Source of the DNA: Halichondria panicea
Lineage: Eukaryota > Porifera > Demospongiae > Suberitida > Halichondriidae
DNA length: 64,000 nucleotides
NCBI RefSeq assembly: GCF_963675165.1
Contig: NC_087387.1
Coordinates: forward strand, 5,172,990 to 5,236,989
Direction of reading: 5' to 3'
Each line of letters begins with the position of its first letter. Within the stretch, counting starts at the first letter, position 1. Of this stretch, positions 32,057-42,850 are shown one piece after another. The notes under the pieces were generated by a model. The model was not told the DNA's origin and ran no database searches. It worked only from the letters and a program-made list of their open reading frames with translations. A program made the position numbers and the translations under genes.

Positions 32057-32143
32057 ATGGGATATATTGGCTCAGTAGTGACTTAGGCCCGAGGGCCGCA
32101 GGCCTCGAGGGCAAAGGCACTACTGAGCCAATAATATATCCAA
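32057..32143. repeat. 87-bp inverted repeat
   Basis: GGGATATATTGGCTCAGTAGTG pairs with CACTACTGAGCCAATAATATATCC; the loop is GC-rich (GGCCCGAGGGCCGCAGGCC). Probably a foldback MITE; no target duplication seen. Confidence 0.65.
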
Positions 32144-32529
32144 TGTGCGCACGAGTGAGCTGTGTCACAACTGATTTGTTGCATTCATTCCTTTCCGAGA
32201 ACACATCACTCCTTTTATAGGACAACTAGTTTGTAACTACTTGTGACGGCTGTGGAATGCACCAGACGCATGAAAAACGTTTTCTGCCTATATACCACTG
32301 AATACTGTTAACAGTGTTATATATAAAAGGGACCGTTTCAGGTTACTGGGTGGAGGGTTACTGGGTGGAGGGTGGGCTTTAGGTAATTTCAGCCATACTG
32401 TGCCAGTATCTAGATAGTGGCACAGTTCACCATCTGACATGTGCCATATGGCAGATATTGGCACAGTGTTTCCTTTGATCTGCCCACTCAAAATGCAACA
32501 AAGCTATAACATTCCTTACCTATAAACAC

Positions 32530-32889
32530 TTTCTTCTATTAACTTCCCCTCCTATTCTTTCAATCTTAGACTACCCACACACTATTATACCGTATAGCGG
32601 GTAATTTTCGTGGGGTAAAATATTCGTTCTTTTCGTGGGCAAGCTGATCTCCACGAAATTTTAACGTAGGCGTGGCTTACCGGAACGTAGAAATGCAGGC
32701 AGGCAACGAGACTAAACACTCACGAAAACCACCGTTTCTCGAGTTGACCGAATTTTTTACCCCACGAAAATTACCCGCTATACGGTATGCAAGAAAACCT
32801 GGCAATCCACTGACCCTGAACCCAGGCAATTCACTGACCCAGAAGCCCATGCAAGACCTGATTCAAAATTATAGTGATGTTGATTTATG
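32530..32889 (+). pseudogene. five-helix membrane-protein family, tail fragment 5
   Basis: TCCTATTCTTTCAATCTTAG before and TGCAAGAAAACC..CAATCCACTGACCC after the 32590-32785 MITE match the tail of the family, so the MITE interrupted it. GGCAATTCACTGACCC is then repeated. Only the last about 50 codons are represented. Confidence 0.65.
32590..32785. mobile_element. 196-bp MITE with TA duplication, CCGTATAGCGGG ends
   Basis: Ends CCGTATAGCGGGTAATTTTC then GTGGGGTAAA, mirrored at the right, flanked by TA (32588-32589, 32786-32787). Relatives: a solo left end at 53637 and a worn copy at 59807-59963. It split a membrane-protein pseudogene. Confidence 0.85.
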
Positions 32890-33195
32890 ATATGCACATG
32901 ACTTTAAAGATGTGGATTGTGTCAAAATTCAAACTGCATGTATAATTATACTTTCAGTTTAAACAATATAGATAACATAATAGCTAACTACAGTACACAG
33001 ATCGATGATACACTATCAGAAACAGGAAGCACATGCACAATATATACATACAAATGGTAAGTTTAAACATCAACTATGGACTATTATATATACGTTGAAA
33101 CATCAACTATAATTTTTATAGACCGTATATTTAATTATATACGATAGCCTCCCCATTCGATTATCAAGACTCAACTTCAGCAAGCAAACAATCAT

Positions 33196-34107
33196 ATGGA
33201 TAAAATCAAACTGAAACAACTTGTCTATTTCTACTCTCTCTACCCTCCAGTTGCTTTGGTTGTAATTTCTCTAGTTGTCTGCTATATCACACTTGCCCTG
33301 TACCTAGTCTGCTGTCGTCATGTCCACAAGAGCTCTAAATACGTACCAGGAATCATCACCTGTCTAATTAAGATAACATTCCGAGGAAGTTTCACAAAGC
33401 ACAATAAAGAAGAAAGGAGTGAACTTAGATTGTTTGGCTACCATGTACCAGCTGGGCTAATAAACTCGTTGGGACTAATTTCAATGATTGTATGGGTGGG
33501 AGTAGCGGCAGCATTCTGGATGGTGTTGATTGGAAAAAATCACAGCATTTTGTATCCTGAAAACTGCAATAACGAATCTTCTACAACTATATTGGATTGC
33601 GAGCCCATCCAATACAATCATTTATCTCTGGACTACGTGAGAGCTCTCGGAGCCGCTGGGGGTCTGCTAGTACTAACCACCGTCATACTGCAAGGTCAAA
33701 CTATCGTACTAATGTGGATGATGAAAAAAAGTCGTACTAAGAATCGCCAAATTCGCCGTTGCTGGAAACTTGCTCTAGTAATGGTAGTGGCTGTGCCTCT
33801 AGGGATCGAGGTGTTACTGTTTTCAGGCGCTTCTACTGGCATGATTTTTTTTAAACTGTACGATAGTATACAGCACTGGATACAGTTTGGATCTTTTGTG
33901 ATCGCAGTTTTTCAGTCAACCTATTTCTCAAGTATCACCATCTATTTCACATGGAAAAGGAGAACAGCTCTTCCCAGGGTCAGCGATATCGAGCAGGGGA
34001 TGGAGTTGCCATCGGTGACGAAACAAAACGGAGGTACGATGGCTGATAGCAATGGTGATGGTGGGTTTGGGAATCGTAATGATTTGACTAATCCCTTAAT
34101 GGGCTGA
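33196..34107 (+). CDS. five-helix membrane protein, intact member 2 (303 aa)
   Basis: Uninterrupted frame from ATG 33196, close to the gene at 21183 along its whole length, including the upstream TCAACTTCAGCAAG/TTCAATTTCATCAG region. Same five helices (for example VALVVISLVVCYITLALYLV, LGAAGGLLVLTTVILQG, FGSFVIAVFQSTYFSSITIY), same cysteine pair (PENCNNESS, LDCEP), same polar tail with EQGMELPSV. An extra KQNGG is the main length difference. Most changes between the two are conservative, which suggests both have been kept by selection. Function unknown. Confidence 0.83.
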   Translation: MDKIKLKQLVYFYSLYPPVALVVISLVVCYITLALYLVCCRHVHKSSKYVPGIITCLIKITFRGSFTKHNKEERSELRLFGYHVPAGLINSLGLISMIVWVGVAAAFWMVLIGKNHSILYPENCNNESSTTILDCEPIQYNHLSLDYVRALGAAGGLLVLTTVILQGQTIVLMWMMKKSRTKNRQIRRCWKLALVMVVAVPLGIEVLLFSGASTGMIFFKLYDSIQHWIQFGSFVIAVFQSTYFSSITIYFTWKRRTALPRVSDIEQGMELPSVTKQNGGTMADSNGDGGFGNRNDLTNPLMG

Positions 34108-35251
34108 AATAGTAAATCCATGGCATATTATAATATGCAACACTATAAATATTCATCATTAATTTTTGTGAACTACATGTATACTGAATTGAATAATAAT
34201 ATTGTATAATACACGTGCACTCAACAAAGAACGTTTGTGCATGCATGCACTATTATAATTAGTGCAAATCATTATGGTATAATTTAATCACCATGCAGGG
34301 AAAAGAATAAGCAACAACTGAAAAAACATGTATGTGTGATAGATTAGTGTACATGCAGTGTTACATGCAGTATTAAATTACAGATACGTAGTTTATAAAT
34401 CTGGTATTCCCTTGGCACTAGAAGTACTTTCAGGTACACAGTACAATTACTTTCACTTTAGGACACATTTAGAGAAGAGCAACTGGTACACAATTTTCAG
34501 ATACCGAGTGCCTGTACAATGTTCCCCAGGTACGACGATGCGTACTATCCTGCATGGGGAACAATGTACATGCAGGTACATGTACTCGGTATCTCTAAAT
34601 TGTGTACCAGTTACTGTGTATATCTTTCTTTAAATGGGAAACAGTGTGGCTTTGCAGCTCTTTGCTCACTATTGCAACTACCATAGCGCTCTAGTGCAGA
34701 GCTAACTACTAAGTAGAATAGCTAAGTATATCAACAAATTCTGCTACGCAAGAGTCTGAAGAGTCTCCAACAGCCTTCAAAGTAAGCAAAAGTATAGCCA
34801 TGACTATATTTAGCAATTCCACAAATTTCAATCTGACTAGAAGCCTTACAGAAACTTTTACTTTCACTTTCACTTCATAATTATTGTTGAGCAGTTGCAG
34901 CAGTATATACACACACACACAGACAGACACAAACAATACACACTACTGTATACCTCGCTGCGCATGCGTAACCGAGGCATATAATGAACATGCTGGAATA
35001 ATCGAGCTGCAGCAAAGTTCTAATGTGCAATCAAAGGTTAAACGTGGGTGTTTTTGTGGGCATTTCTTACAGTATGAAGTTTGGTGAGTCTGAGAGTAGT
35101 GCATGCGAGTAATTACATGCCCTCTTCTCTTATACGCCCTTGGTCATACACATGTGCTAAAATTACAATCTTCTACAACTGCATAATAATTATTATGATT
35201 CCTAAATGCAGTCTTTTTAGAGAGGTTATAATAGCACAACTATATACTGAC
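34108..35251. repeat. intergenic with hairpin and a dispersed 350-bp repeat
   Basis: An imperfect inverted repeat at about 34480-34612 has arms with GGTACACAATTT and GATACCGAGT around GTTCCCC. From 34650 to 34990 a repeat begins GCTCTTTGCTCACTATTGCA, includes TCTAGTGCAGAGCTAACTAC, has a CA microsatellite, and ends GCATGCGTAACCGAGGCATA; relatives are at 46060-46270 and 52044-52400. No gene seen. Confidence 0.65.
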
Positions 35252-37370
35252 CTTTCTGAGAGAGTTAAACAAGGAGTGTTGACCCAGCCTGGGGGCGTGT
35301 ACTGCCGAGAACATGAGGTCTTGCAGACATTGTTCCTCTATCTGACGGAGGTACGGCCCAGAGGACAGACGCCACGCCCTCAAATACACCTCCCTATACG
35401 TCTCCAGGAGGGGGATGCATCAAACAACAACAAAATAATAATAAAAACCAAGTAATTATGTTCTGCAAACAATGCTCATAATACGTTTGTAAGGCTATTT
35501 TGACTCCATAGGATTCCAGAAAACAAACAATATACATTACATGCATTGTAGCTCGTTAGCTGTAAAATAAGCTATAAAAAAAATATGCACTGACTCACTT
35601 AGACATGTATGGTATTTGGTACTTGATGGTTTGGTGGAGGTCCTCTACAAAGGACGGATGCATACCAAACAGGAAACTCAAGAACTTGCGGCCCTAGGGG
35701 AGGTAGATTAAAGCGGGTTAATTAATACAGGACAAGTGTATTGACAATTATAACGGAGAGAGCTATATCAATGTAGATTCTGGTAATTTCTCCACAGAAG
35801 GGCCTGAAATTAACAGGAAACCGAGGCAGGTATAACCTAGCTGGTGATCAACAATATTATTGTTCTGAATGTATGGTAGTTTCTATATATACCTTTCCCT
35901 ATATAGCCCTAAAACTTACATACTATACTTATAGGACTATAAACTATAGTTCAAAGTTGTTTCCTGCAAAATTATATTACGAAGTAAACAGATCGAATAG
36001 GAATAATATATTTTTGCATCTATCCCACACAGAGAAACTTCATAATTATGTCTGATCTTGGTACCAGCAAGAAGTAGAGTCTAACTAGCTACTCACTATT
36101 ACATATAAACTGCATGCTTTCTTCAGATGATTATTTTAGCTATACTGCACATGATCAAACTCTTCATTCTGGGTGGGCTTATTATTGAGTCAAAATACCC
36201 TTGTGCAAGAACTTCGAAGCAAAAGGAGGATAGGCGTACTTTCAAGATGGGCATATTTTTGTTCGCGAGGGTACGGTAAACTAACACAAACAATAAACTA
36301 GTCTCACTTCTTCAGTATTAATATAGAGTGGTTGCAGTGTGGCTGATAGTAACATGGCTTTGAATGGCTCGGCTGAAATATCCTCAAAGTCCAGTAGAAG
36401 GAATGCTTGTCTCATCGACCACACCCTCTTGACATCAGCAGCCTGAGTGTAGGAGGGGGTGGGGGGATGGTCAATTATTGTAAGCAATAATTTTAATCAC
36501 AATAATTATTCATCACAGAATTTTATAGAATCGGATTCGGTTAGAATCTGAAATCTATTGGTAGCTTTATGAGGCACACTTGGGTCAATGAGAGATATAG
36601 TATTCTGCTTTTTGCTTAAATAAAATTATATTTAAAGTGAGGTGAAAAGGATTGTAATTAAGCAAACATCTGAATGAGCTTATTTAGATTACCAGAGCTC
36701 CATCAGTAAGAGATCTTGCCACTATATAGAGGAGTGTGTGTGGTACTAGCCCCTCCCTATCTTCACGCTCTGTACACCACCACCCTCTGAAAGGGGACGA
36801 GGTATATGATCTGGGTACAATTGCAAATCATTCAATGTATATACGGAAACATCAGGCAATAATTTTCCTTTTCCATGATTACACTTTCAGAAAAGTTAGA
36901 AGAGGTACCATACTCAATGCAATGAAAATATATAATGCTAAAGCTATATGCGACCGTTTTAGTGTGCTCACCGCACTTCATTTTTTACAGTATACTGATT
37001 AGCAGTATACTGAAGTACTAGTTAGTTAGCACTATAGATTTCCAATTAAAAGCTGCAGCATCTCACTATGCAGGATTTGCAGCGTGTCTCGTAGCGGTGT
37101 AGGTGTCACTGGGTCATCCGTTCCCATGGCAGCCTGGATTAGCATTATAATTCCACTGAGCACACACAGAGCTCTCTCACTCAAAGCCTCCTGCTGGGAA
37201 GGGAGGAGGGGCATACAATGAACACCATTCAATTGCTATGAATGTGATAATAAATTCCTCCCATTCCTCCTCACCTCTTCCTCCCCCAACCACTGCTGAC
37301 ACAGTCTAAAAACAGCATCCCATAGTGGAGTCGCTTGCTTCTTGGGTATAGGGCTTGGAAAAACTCAACC
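35252..37370 (-). pseudogene. NCAPG2: condensin-2 subunit G2 fragment (N-terminal region exons)
   Basis: Minus strand, in order: about 37370-37275 (TPLWDAVFRLCQQWLGEEE), 37193 to about 37040 (RALCVLSGIIMLIQAAMG, PLRDTLQILHSEMLQLL), 36786-36693 (LVPHTLLYIVARSLTDGAL), 36442-36308 (AADVKRVWSMRQAFLLLDFE), 35693-35599 (GRKFLSFLFGMHPSFVEDLH) and about 35420-35252 (REVYLRAWRLSSGPYLRQIE, QDLMFSAVHAPR). The series follows the order of known NCAPG2 proteins (ADV..LWR..QAL..FD, GRRFLS.LF...F...IH.TIK, EIYFRAWK.ASG, QDFMF). NCAPG2 is a HEAT-repeat subunit of condensin II in the nucleus. Both ends are missing: 5' of the first exon stands a decayed Gypsy element, and no downstream exons follow. Some junctions are not canonical (end of exon 2, start of the last exon). 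Most likely a duplicated fragment. Confidence 0.8.
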
Positions 37371-37371
37371 A

Positions 37372-39420
37372 AGTTGAAGGTATCAGCTTTGGATCTCTAC
37401 AGGCAGAAACATACCGGCAAATCATAGCAATCAAGACACTAGCCCTCCCTGGGACTCCAAGAGAGCTCATCTTTGCGGAGTCGGTATAGAGACAGCGAAA
37501 AATCATTTTCAACTGAAACCATCGCCTATCATCAAACGCTTCGAGTTTAACACAAGGTGTCAAAATGAAGGAGAATCTGTGGTTAGCTTTGTGACGGCTT
37601 TGCGAAAATTTGCCGAGTATTGTGATTATGGGATTATGGTGCCGTATTGAATAATATGCTTCGACACAGAATTGTGTGTGGCATACGCAGCAAATGAGTG
37701 CAATAAAGGCTACTGCAGGAGGCTGGGTTGACCTTCGAAAGAGCTTTGGAGATTGCCCAAGCTACAGAGACAGCAGAGAATGACTCCAAGCGGCTATAAG
37801 TAAAAGATAAACCTATTTCAGAAGGAGACGAGAAGCCAGTCTACAAGGTACAGCAGCATCCTCGACGAGGCCGGAGACCACAAGAAAGGGGAAGACAAGC
37901 ATTCGAGAAGACTTGTTACCGATGTGGAGGCAAGAACTCAGCAGCTCAGTGCAAGTTCAAAGAATATGAGTGCCATTTCTGTCACAAGGCCTTGCCTCAG
38001 TTTGTCGCAAAAGAAAAGACAATGTATCTGAAGAAAGCGCAAAAACAGTGAGGACAGTCCAGGTGACGAATATTATTTACACAGTATTGGTGGAGGAAGT
38101 ACAGACCCAATATTAGTGGAGATTTCATTGAATGGGACTGATGTCCAGATGGAAGTCGATACAGGAGCATCTGTCTCGCTTATTAGCGAAGAAACTTTGA
38201 GCTTAATAAAGAACGAAAACACGTGTATCACTAAGGTGAAAGACAAGCTTCTCACCTATACGGGGGAACGAATTGCCGTACTGGGCACAGTCAATGTTGA
38301 AGTCCAATATAGGGGTGAAACGCACACCATACCCGAGCGCACCAACCTTTGCTAGGGCTGTCAAAAGTGCAACTTGAGTGGCAACGCATTCTAACGATTC
38401 TACCTGAACGTATACAGACTTCAAGACATTCTAGACGAGCATTAAGATGTATTCAGACCAGAACTGGGGAAGATGAAGGGTGTCAAAACCAAGATCCATA
38501 TAATTATGGAGGCATAAGAAACACCCAAGTTCTTTAAGGCCAAAACTGTGCCGTATTCAATGCGGGCTAAACTGGAAAAGGAGTTGGACCAGCTACAGTC
38601 TCTGGGAGTGATCAAACCAGTCCAATTTTCAGATTGGGCAACGCCCGTAGTTCCTGTCAACAAGGACGATGGACGGGTACGACTATGTGGAGACTACAAA
38701 GTCACACTGAATCGAAGCTGAAGGTGGATAAGTATCCCCTACGAGAATTGAGGATCTTTTTGCTTCTCTTTCTGGTGGAAAGAAGTTCACAAAGCTATAC
38801 CTGAAACATGCGTACCAGCAGATTGAACTGGACGAGGAGTCAAAACCATTAACAACCATTAACACGCACAAAGGTCTATTTCAGTACGATCGCTTACCTT
38901 TTGGAGTTTCGTCCGCACCATCAATTTTTCAACGAGTGATGGAAAATCTATTGCAAGGGATACCTGGAGTGTGTATCTACATAGACGACATATTGATCAC
39001 AGGTCACACGGAAGAGGAGCACTTGGAGCACCTGACAGAAGTCCTTACCAGATTGTCAAAAGCTGGGCTCACCCTCAAGAAGGCAAAGTGCTCATTCTTT
39101 TTGGATTCGGTGGAGTACCTTGGACACATAATCAGCAAGGATGAACTGCACACATCGGAGTCGAAGGTCAAGGCTGTTTTAGAGGCACCCTCTCCGAAGA
39201 ATGTGCCAGAGCTGAGGTCGTTTTTAGGTATTGTGAATTATTACGGCAAGTTTCTGCCCGACCTGGCCTCTGCTCTGGCTCCACTATATGCCCTACTCCA
39301 GAAGAAGAAGAAGTGGAAATGGGGTTCAAAACAACAACAAGCCTTTAACCATGTGAAGAACCTCCTGAATGCCTCAAGAGTACGAGTTCATTTCGAACAA
39401 GTTACCGTTGGTTCTGTCGT
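37372..39420 (+). mobile_element. decayed Ty3/Gypsy element, gag to RNase H start
   Basis: Plus strand. Gag (ESVVSFVTALRKFAEYCDYG), a zinc-knuckle-like segment (CYRCGGKNSAAQCKF), aspartic protease (MEVDTGASVSLISEE, 38145-38190), reverse transcriptase (GVIKPVQFSDWATPVVPV, then YIDDILITGHTEEEHLEH, 38936 on), and the connection domain (LRSFLGIVNYYGKFLPDLA) ending in the first residues of RNase H. Many stops and frameshifts; no LTRs, no integrase. Old insertion or partial copy. It directly abuts the NCAPG2 fragment. Confidence 0.85.
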
Positions 39421-39541
39421 GCTGAAAAAGAAGAGAAACAATATTGCACTTGTTTCTTTATCTTGCAGTTTATACCAATACATGCAGTATAACTTTGTAA
39501 GTGAGCCAAACAACAGGTATTCTGCATGGTAATAAGTCTTA

Positions 39542-39862
39542 GCTGTGAGCTGGCTAAGGCTATGGCTATATAGAGTCACTTTCAATTTGTTTTATTGTCT
39601 TTTTATTGCCAAAGCTTTTCCTCGCATTACGTTGACTAGGTAGCCCTATAGTAAAATACCAGTATAACGTCTGATTTGACGTCTGGTTTGATGTCTGGGT
39701 ATCACATGTTAGGTGTTCATTTTGTCTATAAAGTCACTATTTGTTTTTATTATTTTTTGTCCTGATGAATCGCTCAATGCGAGGAAAAGCTTTGACAATA
39801 AAAAGACAATAAAACAAATTGAAAGTGACTCTATATAGCCATAGCCTTAGCCAGCTCACAGC
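39542..39862. mobile_element. 321-bp MITE with about 85-bp inverted ends and TA duplication
   Basis: Left arm from GCTGTGAGCTGGCTAAGGCT through TTTATTGCCAAAGCTTTTCC recurs inverted before 39862 with one or two mismatches. TA at 39540-39541 and 39863-39864. Non-coding. Lies just after the decayed Gypsy element. Confidence 0.82.
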
Positions 39863-39989
39863 TATTTACCTAAAGTACATGAGGTATAAAGAATGAATGC
39901 TATGTGCACACACGCACACACCTTGCATGCTGACTGTTTGTTGCATGGTATGATCTCATGTGCTGTTATTATTATGCCGTGCAATTTGT

Positions 39990-40211
39990 AAAAAATATAA
40001 AAATTTGTTCAAACATAATTACACATACAGAGTCAATTTGGAGTTTCTCACTTGACTCAGGTGATAGTTCAGTCTTGAGCTTCTTAGTTGGTTGTTCCAG
40101 TAGATGTGATTGCTCAACGATTGATAGTCCACCTAGACGTGATAGAGTATCGGACTCCTCTAATGTTGGGAGTGAGGCATGATGTGAAGTGTGTGAATAC
40201 ATTATAGACAT
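39990..40211 (-). CDS. conserved 3' open frame overlapping the caspase-like gene end
   Basis: Starts MSIMYSHTSHHASLP and runs through EESDTLSRLGGLSI and LEQPTKKLKTELSPESSEK. It overlaps the last codons of the caspase-like frame in another phase. In the second gene copy (47619-47819) the same frame is kept although the copies differ by a 9-base indel, a multiple of three. It may be the true C-terminal exon reached by alternative splicing or by a frame change. Low certainty on how it is expressed. Confidence 0.45.
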
Positions 40212-42650
40212 GTGACTATACCTTGTGATCCGCTGTGAGTTTCCATTAGATCAGATCTACGAGGATGCAAGTAGACTGGCTCCTTGAGATGGTCGATCAC
40301 AGTCATGGTAGCAGTGTGTGGAAGCTTGTCGCTAATTGAAGTAAAGATCTCTTGCACAGATATAGAAGGGTGTGCCAGTTTGTCCTCTACGATGCGTGTC
40401 ACCCTCAACCTATCACCGAGATCATCGCATGCAATATAACCAACAATGTAATTTTGCCCGAATGGTTCAATGAAATGTAGAGGTTCAGAAAAGTTTGAAA
40501 TAATAAACAGGAATATCTTTGGGTTGTCAGCAAGGTGTGTGGCCATAGGAGGGAATAGTGGTGCTATAATATCTTCCTTGATGTTGATGTAACCACATTC
40601 AGTGAGCAAAATAAGATTATCCCTTCCAACTCCAGATACCATCACTATTATGGGATGGTGTTTCAGCTCCACAAGATCTACAGCTTGCATGTGTGACTTT
40701 AGGGATAGTATATCTCGAGGCTCGTAAACAGCAAATCTCAATTTCCTCGTGAGCACGTCCGTTAGGTCCAACAACGATAATACAACAATAACCAGTCCAC
40801 GATGATTAGGTCCGAGATTGATTGTTCGCTTCATTTCATCTGCTATCCTTTGATGTGGTTTAAGAGAGGTCACAGCTCCAGCTTCAATCATAGGACTACC
40901 AGATCCTGATTGACCTGATTGACTAACCTGTAGAGAAAAAATTCATCGAATAAGGGGAAAAATTAAACACATACCTTTGTCATTGGATAGAGACATTCTC
41001 CTTCAAGTGATAGCTTGAGAATATTGTTGCTTAAACAGAACGAAGACTTTTTCTGCACTTGATCACTGATCATTGCTCCTACAGCAGCAGGAACTAGCCA
41101 TGTAACCAGTAGTGAGCTCTCCTGAAGGTCAAACAAAGAAAGGGCTAGCTGGGAGAGCAAGAAATCACTAGCAAAACGTTTCCTGTACGTCTCTAGATTT
41201 TCAAGAGTTGCAGTCTGAACATCAACATCAAACTTCACTGTTAGACGAGAGTGATTTGCAGGAGGATCTGAAATTTTCGGAAGATGGTCAAGTGCTTCGC
41301 TAACGGGCGTTTTCATTCTGAACTGTCTCATGTCTTCTGCATAGCTGCTCATGTCTCGTTTCAGACTATCACTACCAAATTGCTCTATGATATGCTCAAG
41401 AAGGCTGAAATCAATAAAGCTTAAGTAGAAATTGAGATGCAGAAAGATGCTTTCGTTTGACTTAGCTTCTTCAAACAAGAAATACTTCGATATGATAAAA
41501 TCTTTGTTTTCGTTTTGTGATAGGGCATGGTAAATTCATGAGTGTTTGGCGGAACTCAGTCACAGGTATTCGTTTCTCAGTTATCTCCTCGAGAGCTATC
41601 TTTCGTAGATCCCTAAACCTCCTATCAAATTCTTTTATGAGGTCAGCAGTTGTAGTGCCTAATAAAATTAATGACATGCATACCATTATATCAAAAGTAC
41701 GTTAAAAGATTGCCTGTCGCCAAGGAACTCGGTTCAACTGGGTCACTGATCAGTGGCCCTGTCAGAGGTGATACCTTAATGTTACTATTATAGACGAGTA
41801 GTAATTTCAGATTTTTCTCTGTTTTTTAGGGTACTAATTTTGGCGGATTTGACAAATTTATTACCACAATAATAATTATCTCAAAAGATGTACAAGTATG
41901 AGTTTTAAGGTTGAATAGAGTCAAAAAAGGGCTAGCTTGCTTAGCATACTCTCAAAAGTACATCCAAAAGTACATTAAAAAAAAAAAAGAAGAAAAAAAC
42001 TATTTTTTTTTTAATGAGATTCTTAATTGCGTTTTATTATTAGCGCCTACTTAATTTACAAATTCGCAGTATATACCTGTTTATAATAGTAACAATAAGG
42101 TAGTCTATCTATGGTCATGAGGAACATAATATAAAGTGCTTGATAATGTTGAATCCATAATTATACTGAGCTACTAACCTGGTGCAGGTGACAAGGACAC
42201 AGCCTCTTCTTTATTCAGCTCACTGGCTTGTGACTGGATGACTGGAGCACAAGAAATGATGAAAACACAGATTGTAGCTGTTTATAAAGTAACTCACAAG
42301 TCCTACACACTTGGTCAGCCAAAGCTCCTTCACGACAACCAATCAAAATCTCCAACAACGACCGATAAGCGAAGTCACGGATGACATTTTCCCATTTTCT
42401 CAAAGCTTCACACATGGCCAGTTGATTGCCATTACGCTTAGAGGCAATGGTCTCTAGATCTGCTATATCGGCATTATTGAGATCAAACCCTGGCTTTCTA
42501 TAAACAAACTTATCATAGCTGCCAAGTAAACCAGCCAGGCTCCACAATTGTTTATGCTCAATTCTTTTGTCTAGCTGGGTGTCTGTTACCCCAGTCTTCT
42601 GCTTCAGAATGTCGATATCAATATTGAGTTGGCTATCATGATCTTGTAGC
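40202..42650 (-). CDS. Death domain - helical domain - inactive caspase-like protein, copy 1
   Basis: Minus strand exons: about 42650-42298 (Death domain: LWSLAGLLGSYDKFV, ADIADLETIASKRNGNQLAM, ALRKWE), about 42238-42178, about 41661-40975 (TTADLIKEFDRRFRDL, then FYLSFIDFSLLEHIIEQFG, LLVTWLVPAAV), and 40927-40202 (caspase-like). The last exon has the p20 and p10 layout: HRGLVIVVLS, HPIIVMVSGVGRDNLILLTE, GYINIKEDIIAPLF, PKIFLFIISNF, NYIVGYIACDD, VQEIFTSISDKL. The catalytic His (SHG) is replaced by SGV and the catalytic Cys (QACxG) by IISNF, so it cannot act as a caspase; a FLIP-like decoy role is inference. One extra A near 41512 shifts the frame relative to copy 2 and may be a sequencing error. 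The start codon is uncertain, as a 25-base difference disrupts the ATG frame used in copy 2. The middle FxLLExII domain recurs in sponge and cnidarian proteins without a name I know. Confidence 0.75.
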
Positions 42651-42660
42651 CATTGTGTAT

Positions 42661-42850
42661 AGATCTATATAGATCTAGATACACACCTTATTTCTGCATT
42701 CCTAATTAATTATGCCTCGAGGCGTAGCCGCATGTGGGATATGACTGTGCGCGTAGCCATCCCCGGATGTTTTCTATTTGAACGCTAGGTCGATAACATA
42801 CAGCACTGTTTCACACTATAGTAGCTCCTCTAGTTTCTATAAGGGAAAAA
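42661..42850. other. junction of the Death-domain gene and pseudogene 6
   Basis: Contains TATGCCTCGAGGCGTAGCCG, shared in part with 50100, and TTGAACGCTAGGTCG, a piece of the TAGCCTCG transposon family. Nothing else seen. Confidence 0.5.

Noticed and set aside
35081-35455. Plus-strand frame of 124 codons
   Set aside because: It is the complement of an NCAPG2 exon, whose minus-strand reading matches a known protein.
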